Shown here: positions 6,753-11,688 of the stretch, in pieces
How positions within the stretch are numbered: position 1 is the stretch's first letter
How the letters are laid out: the number at the start of each line of letters is the position of its first letter
Origin: Clostridia bacterium
GTDB lineage: Bacteria > Bacillota > Clostridia > Oscillospirales > CAG-382
Reading direction: 5' to 3'
Length of the DNA stretch: 11,688 nt
Assembly: GCA_017938055.1 (NCBI GenBank)
Contig: JAGBCG010000251.1
Coordinates: 1-11,688, forward strand
The notes under the pieces: model-generated
Database searches by the model: none
Told to the model about the DNA's origin: nothing
The model's input: only the letters and a program-made list of their open reading frames with translations
Position numbers and translations under genes: made by a program

Positions 6753-9641
6753 TTATCTTACCGCGAAGCTCATAGCTCCAACGGTAGTTCCGTCTTCAAG
6801 CACTGCTTCGTGGGTATTATAATTAAGAATAAACTCAACACCGTTATCATACTCAACTCTTACAATTCTTGTACCGATATACTCATGGTCGGAAATTGTT
6901 GCATATTTAACTGTTTTCATGCTCTCATTAAACAGTGTATATGTGTCGATTATATCAGGCTTCCAGTTGTCATATTTGATAGCATAATACTTACTGAACT
7001 CAGGGAACACCTTAAGTTCTGATGTATTATCCTTAGATACAAGGAAGTAAAGTCCTGCACCGTTTTCTATTGCCTTGAGCACGCTGTAATCAAAGTCACC
7101 ATCAAGGTTAATTGCCGGACCTGTAAATTCTGTATAGCCGTGAAGCACCATTCCCATAAACGGTATTGACTGGCTTGTATTGATATTCATACTGCTGTCA
7201 AGAGGTACATTGAGAACATGATCAGCGTACTTAAGAGTATAAGCATTACCACAGTCAACCATTATATTTGCGTTATCGGCCGAAACTTCCTGAAGGAAAC
7301 TATCAATTATCTTCATGCACTCATCTCTGTTAAGTGCATAATCATTATTGAAGTCTGAATTAAGGTCACTGCCTATTGACGCAAGGGAAATTGCATCTGC
7401 ACCCAAATCATTATACTTCTTTTCTATATTTTCATAGAATTCAAGCATTGCCACCGGACTGATAACCGCCTTATCATCTGCTTCAAAGCCCTGATACAAC
7501 GCGTTATAAATTCTATGTACGGCACTTCTGCCATCCATTGTTTTTGCTGTATCATTTTTTGTAGAAACTCCATCAAAACTCGAGAAGAATTCTACATACG
7601 TAAAGTCTAAGTCAGGATAAATACCAACACCTTGCTCTTTAGCAAAGGAAATAAGATTCTTAAGGCCCTTCTTTCCTCCGATAGATGACGGCACTTTTAA
7701 TTTTGCGGGAGCTGTATGCTCCATACCGCCATTATACCAGCCTGTAAGCTTAATATTAATATTTTCTATACCTGCTTCTTTAAGCTCTGTAATAATCTGT
7801 TCAGTCTGCTCAAAGGTTGTAAGAGGAGTCTGACGTTCTACAGGGAAACCAACTACTTTTTCCTTTGTTTTGATAGTTCCAAAGGTTTCAAGGTAAAGCG
7901 GAACATCATCATTCTTCTCAGCTTCCGGGTCAAGCTTTGTCAACACACCGGTTGCTTCAAGATAATTTCTGATTTCTGCAGCCATATCAGTATAGCTTGT
8001 GCCCTCACCATATATTGGGAACACCCTGAACGTATAGTCACCTGTATATCTTCTATCACTTCCGATAGTCCACTGTGCATCACCTGTACTTGAAATACTT
8101 GTGAGTGCATATGTATCGGTTTGTCTTGGATAAAATGTAGCATATACCGAGCTATAGTTATGAACAGTTCCACCATGGTCTGAGGTAAATTCGCTCATAG
8201 AATCGCCCTCTGTATAATATGCAACAAAGCCTTTTGTTCTGTATTCCTGTTCAGGTTCAGCAACTTCTTGTTCAATTATCTCTTGTTCAGTTTCTTCTTC
8301 GCCCTGTACTGCTTCTTCTCCATCGACAGCCACTTCATCTTCTGTTGCTTCATCGGGCAGAGTATTTTCTTCGTCCTGAGCAACTTCTGCATCCGTTTCG
8401 GTCATTTCGTCTTCAACCACTTCATCCTCATCTGCCTCTTTCTCTTCAGGTGTAGGCACGAAGGGGGCAGTTTCAAGCAAGCCGAACGCAGGTATTCTCA
8501 TAGTTTCCTGAGTATATCCTGAAATGGAGTGATAAGCATAGTCTTTACCATAAAGCTTACCTGTAAGGGTAAAAGACTTACCCTTAATATCTTCAAATCT
8601 TGTGATTGTACCTGAACCATCAGGCAGAAGTGTAAAGCCTTCGTTGTCATTAACACCTGCATTGAAATAAGGAAGAAGCTTTACTGATTCAAGCTTATAG
8701 TTCGAAGTATCATACTTAATACTTGTGGCAGGCATTGAAATCTGAATACCATACTCATCAAGTGAATACTCAATAGCAAATCTGAAAAGTGCAGGAGCTG
8801 CTGAAGTATCTAAATATCCAACTTCTTCATAATCGGCTTCCATTTGTTCTGCATCGTATTTGGTATTGTTCTCAAGGTAGCTTGCCAAAAGTTCAAGCTC
8901 TCGATTAGAAACACCCGGGTCAAGAACATAGATAGCCATCTTTTCAGTGATAGGCCACTGAACACGCATTGAATTAAGAACATTGGGTGCAATATCGGGA
9001 TCAAATGGGTCCTTTAAATCATAATATGCAACAAACTGTTCGTAATCACGTGTAGACTTATCTTCCCATTCAGCTATAATGTTATTTTCAAAGCTATATT
9101 GAGAAATTTGACGAGGAACAACATATTTTGCCTGCTCCTTACCAAGAGTATATTCTACTCTAATGCCATTTCTTATGTTTTTTACAATAATCTGCTTTTT
9201 AACTACATTATTTTCTTTATTTGAATTCTGAGCCGCATCAGCAAATGTATTGAAGTCTACAACAGCACCGGAGTTATCCCTATACTGAATGATAATCTGT
9301 GAAAGAAGACGTTTTTTTACATCCTCATTTGCCGTAGATTCACCCACATTATAAGGATTTGTAAGAAGAATCTGACCTGTTGACTTTACCCTTATACCAA
9401 CCTCGCCGGTTTCTTCAAGTGCCCAGATTTCATATTCGTCATTCTCATAGTTAGGCTTTCTTTCGCCTGTTTGTTGGTCTTCAATACCCATTGTTGCAAG
9501 CTTTTCTTCTTCGTTATAATACTTTTCGGTAAGATAGTTTCTTGTAAGAATTGACTCTCCGTCCGCAAAAACTGCAACTGTCATAATTGCTGCTACAACA
9601 ACAGATGAAAGTATGTAACTTATTGTATTTTTAATATTCAT
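6753..9641 (-). CDS. Secreted DUF5696-like protein with probable TIM-barrel domain, possible glycan-active enzyme
   Basis: The protein has 962 residues from ATG 9641, which follows AAAGGAG by 8 bases; an upstream in-frame ATG at 9701 has no such support. Residues 1-26 form a signal peptide (hydrophobic core LSSVVVAAIMTVAVFA, likely cut after VFA). There is no lipobox cysteine, so it is not an obvious lipoprotein. Residues about 60-570 look rich in beta strands. Residues 398-467 are an acidic insert with about 34 Asp/Glu and one Lys. From about 580 to 870 the pattern suggests an alpha/beta barrel: LYLETFGTI, INIKLTGWYNGG, GIYPDLDF, GADAISLASIGSD, IMVDCGNAY. The strand-end acids (Asp677, Asp679, Asp759, Asp796) resemble glycosidase active sites, but catalysis is unproven. 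DUF5696 proteins, as I recall them, sit next to Yip1 proteins and sugar permeases, as here. True function unknown. Confidence 0.75.
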   Translation of the reverse strand: MNIKNTISYILSSVVVAAIMTVAVFADGESILTRNYLTEKYYNEEEKLATMGIEDQQTGERKPNYENDEYEIWALEETGEVGIRVKSTGQILLTNPYNVGESTANEDVKKRLLSQIIIQYRDNSGAVVDFNTFADAAQNSNKENNVVKKQIIVKNIRNGIRVEYTLGKEQAKYVVPRQISQYSFENNIIAEWEDKSTRDYEQFVAYYDLKDPFDPDIAPNVLNSMRVQWPITEKMAIYVLDPGVSNRELELLASYLENNTKYDAEQMEADYEEVGYLDTSAAPALFRFAIEYSLDEYGIQISMPATSIKYDTSNYKLESVKLLPYFNAGVNDNEGFTLLPDGSGTITRFEDIKGKSFTLTGKLYGKDYAYHSISGYTQETMRIPAFGLLETAPFVPTPEEKEADEDEVVEDEMTETDAEVAQDEENTLPDEATEDEVAVDGEEAVQGEEETEQEIIEQEVAEPEQEYRTKGFVAYYTEGDSMSEFTSDHGGTVHNYSSVYATFYPRQTDTYALTSISSTGDAQWTIGSDRRYTGDYTFRVFPIYGEGTSYTDMAAEIRNYLEATGVLTKLDPEAEKNDDVPLYLETFGTIKTKEKVVGFPVERQTPLTTFEQTEQIITELKEAGIENINIKLTGWYNGGMEHTAPAKLKVPSSIGGKKGLKNLISFAKEQGVGIYPDLDFTYVEFFSSFDGVSTKNDTAKTMDGRSAVHRIYNALYQGFEADDKAVISPVAMLEFYENIEKKYNDLGADAISLASIGSDLNSDFNNDYALNRDECMKIIDSFLQEVSADNANIMVDCGNAYTLKYADHVLNVPLDSSMNINTSQSIPFMGMVLHGYTEFTGPAINLDGDFDYSVLKAIENGAGLYFLVSKDNTSELKVFPEFSKYYAIKYDNWKPDIIDTYTLFNESMKTVKYATISDHEYIGTRIVRVEYDNGVEFILNYNTHEAVLEDGTTVGAMSFAVR

Positions 9642-9660
9642 TTTTATTACTCCTTTCATC

Positions 9661-11688
9661 TTACACTCTGTACGACAGCTCTGTAATAATGTTAAATACA
9701 AAGCCTATAAGCTTTCCAAGAAGGCTTGCAAAGAGGATTCCAAGGAACATTATAAATGCCATACCTACAATAGATGCAAGTGTCGTAAGAATATTTTTAA
9801 ACAGCGAATAGTCGTGGATTACCATCATACCAAAGAACAACAAGAATCCAACCCAGAACAAAGCTATACCCATTGCAAGAGTAAGAAGGCTTGCTTCTTC
9901 TACAGTTACGATATTGGAAAGAAGTGTGGTAAGCACGAAGAAGACTGGAAGCGGGAACAATGCATAGCAGGTTGCGATATAAATATCACGAATACTTCCT
10001 TCACCGTCAAACAGTGTTGTAAAGCACCAGTTTGAAATCACCCACAGTGCAACAGGAAGCAAAATTGAAAGCACCATTATCAAAACGCTCGTGTCGCTTG
10101 GAGTAGGATTTACAATATAGCTTTGACCTATTGAGCTATAGATAAATGTAATAATAGTAAGTGCAAGTATAAAAGTTGCACCCTTGGTCGATGCTCTGTA
10201 CTCATGCTTAATATCCCAGTAACCATCAAAAGGATGGAATATTAAATGGAATCCATACATGAATTCTTCTTTAAGGCTACGCTTCCTTCTAAGCTTAAGA
10301 CCCGCATCGTTTACTTTTTTCGCATACTTAAAGGTCTTTGAAAGTATTATACAGAAGAGAACTACAACTATAGGAATAACAATTACGTATTTCTCAACCC
10401 AAACCTTTCTTATTTGCTGCCATGCCTCAGAATAATTTTCGGTATCGTATGCGTTCTTGAAGTATTCCATTGCTTCTTCATATTCGCCTTGTCTTGATAA
10501 GCTCTTACCGATACCTATATAGGACATTGTAAAATTTGAGTTTCTCTGAAGAATTTCATGCCAGTCAGACTCTGCCATATCAAAATGTCTGTCTCTCTGG
10601 TTTTTAAGTGCTTTTACAAGAACGTCACCATACTCGGTTCTCTTATAAACTGTAATTGCATCGTTTTGACCATCAAGAATCATAAGATAATTCATTGCAC
10701 TATCTTCGTTTCTTGCATCGTATGCATAGTCAATCGCCACAACCGAGGTTATATTACCAAGCTGGCTTCCCTTATCACCGAAAGCAAAAAGTAGGTTTCC
10801 ATCTTCATCATATGTAAACACTTTCTGTCTCTTTTGGTCAATAACAGACCATGTGCCTTCCGGACCAAGACCTACGTCAACAATCTTTGAGGGACCAACG
10901 ATTGTGTATTCAGGAGTAGGCATTGAGCTGAATTTCACTTCTCCGGACGGCGGGAAGAATCCACTTCTCTTCATAACGTCGTCACCATTGGGGTTAAGCA
11001 TTTTAACGGGCGAAAAGTCACTTGATGTGTTCTTTGAAAGAATTGCTTCTTCAAGATCTTTTTCTGCGATTGCTGAAGTTGTTGCAAAAACAAAGCCCTT
11101 TTCATTGATATTTATATTATTGAAGGAAAGGGATACATTTTTTATGGATTTACTTCTCTGTTCTGCTGTTTGGAACTTTCTCCAAATCATATCAAAGAAT
11201 GAAAGTGACTGCGACTGAGTACCGATAAATCCTGCAAACTCGCCATCGCTATTAACTGAAATAATACCCTGATGAGTTTCTGCACCAACGATATAAACAT
11301 AACCCGAAGCACTTACAGAAACAGCCACTGGTCTGTAAATATGGTTATCATTTATAACTTCACTTTTGGGTTCGGGAATTGTTTTAATAAAATCTCCGAG
11401 CTTATAATCCACCCCGTCTACTGTCATATCCTTAGTTGCAAAAACAAGGATTCTTGCTGCTTCAGAGTCACAGACATAAAGCTCTCCGTCAACCGCATAA
11501 AGACCTCTGGGGTCCATTATTCTGTCAGGAACACCCCATTCATTAATGAATGTTGTAATTTCGGTTACATACTTAAAATGGCATTCAGCCTCATCGTATC
11601 TAACAACAATTACTCTGGGTTTTCCTTCCTCTGCATTGGCATCTGATATATAGATATATCCATCCCATGCGAAATTTTTTTGTGCTTC
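9661..11688 (-). CDS. Membrane protein with beta-propeller/NHL-like region, TPR-like segment and Yip1-type domain (5' end outside window)
   Basis: The frame is open to the window edge (11688), so at least 675 residues are encoded; the ATG at 11517 lies within ongoing coding sequence. Numbering from the edge, residues 1 to about 360 contain repeated short units such as DGYIYISDA, GLYAVDGELYVCDS, SASGYVYIVG and KVFTYDEDGNLLFAFGDKG, typical of NHL or six-bladed propeller proteins. A single TPR-like unit follows (SYIGIGKSLSRQGEYEEAME and onward, about 389-418). One membrane helix (VIVIPIVVVLFCIIL, 435-449) and a basic linker precede a C-terminal five-helix Yip1-type domain starting FHLIFHPFDGYWDIKHE. 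The propeller is probably outside and the Yip1 part in the membrane. The stop lies 19 bases before the DUF5696-like start. The role is unknown; a sensor, scaffold or assembly factor for the transporter is possible. Confidence 0.83.
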   Translation of the reverse strand, partial: EAQKNFAWDGYIYISDANAEEGKPRVIVVRYDEAECHFKYVTEITTFINEWGVPDRIMDPRGLYAVDGELYVCDSEAARILVFATKDMTVDGVDYKLGDFIKTIPEPKSEVINDNHIYRPVAVSVSASGYVYIVGAETHQGIISVNSDGEFAGFIGTQSQSLSFFDMIWRKFQTAEQRSKSIKNVSLSFNNININEKGFVFATTSAIAEKDLEEAILSKNTSSDFSPVKMLNPNGDDVMKRSGFFPPSGEVKFSSMPTPEYTIVGPSKIVDVGLGPEGTWSVIDQKRQKVFTYDEDGNLLFAFGDKGSQLGNITSVVAIDYAYDARNEDSAMNYLMILDGQNDAITVYKRTEYGDVLVKALKNQRDRHFDMAESDWHEILQRNSNFTMSYIGIGKSLSRQGEYEEAMEYFKNAYDTENYSEAWQQIRKVWVEKYVIVIPIVVVLFCIILSKTFKYAKKVNDAGLKLRRKRSLKEEFMYGFHLIFHPFDGYWDIKHEYRASTKGATFILALTIITFIYSSIGQSYIVNPTPSDTSVLIMVLSILLPVALWVISNWCFTTLFDGEGSIRDIYIATCYALFPLPVFFVLTTLLSNIVTVEEASLLTLAMGIALFWVGFLLFFGMMVIHDYSLFKNILTTLASIVGMAFIMFLGILFASLLGKLIGFVFNIITELSYRV

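Noticed and set aside
8219..8455. Leu-rich + strand open frame
   Set aside because: It is the mirror of the Glu/Asp-rich insert on the - strand (TTC and CTT triplets), with no start signal of its own.
9642..9701. Upstream ATG start for the DUF5696-like protein
   Set aside because: It would overlap the preceding gene by 41 bases and place 20 polar residues before a good signal peptide; ATG 9641 has AAAGGAG at the right distance.
10853..11218. 121-codon + strand open frame
   Set aside because: It is antisense to the propeller region of the Yip1-type gene, whose own frame is continuous with clear repeats; no ribosome binding site.

Overview
The window looks like a piece of an AT-rich chromosome from an anaerobic Firmicute, most likely class Clostridia. 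The evidence is strong AAGGAG-type ribosome binding sites, a Gram-positive LexA box, a comEC-holA pair in the usual Firmicutes order, and maltose-type (CUT1) sugar permeases next to a DUF5696-like secreted protein. I cannot name the species. No rRNA, tRNA, CRISPR array or insertion sequence was seen. Coding density is very high: the longest stretch without a gene is about 208 bases (4512-4719).

Left part (1-3200). The + strand carries the 3' end of comEC (DNA uptake channel) followed by holA (DNA polymerase III delta subunit). Converging on them from the - strand is lexA (SOS repressor) followed by comF. lexA has a textbook sigma-A promoter with an overlapping SOS box. comF starts on the last base of the lexA stop codon and runs 21 bases into the 3' end of holA. 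It is interrupted by one in-frame amber codon (2083-2085), while the rest of its frame, including the phosphoribosyltransferase motif, is intact. The holA terminator appears to lie inside comF on the opposite strand. The visible ComEC C-terminal domain has lost the metal-binding motifs of its metallo-beta-lactamase fold. Together these suggest that transformation machinery is decaying or has been altered.

Middle (3200-4720). A CLC-family chloride/fluoride channel or antiporter gene on the - strand, then a short intergenic region holding its probable promoter and the strong terminator of the next operon.

Right part (4720-11688). A four-gene - strand operon, read from right to left: a large membrane protein (beta-propeller, TPR-like region, Yip1-type membrane domain; its 5' end is outside the window), a secreted 962-residue DUF5696-like protein with a probable TIM-barrel half and a very acidic insert, and two CUT1 permeases (MalF-like, then MalG-like), ending at a rho-independent terminator. 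Spacings are 17-19 bases and each internal gene has a good ribosome binding site. The likely theme is capture, and perhaps cleavage, of an extracellular glycan coupled to import, but the substrate, the binding protein and the ATPase are not visible. This operon is the best candidate for a poorly described system.
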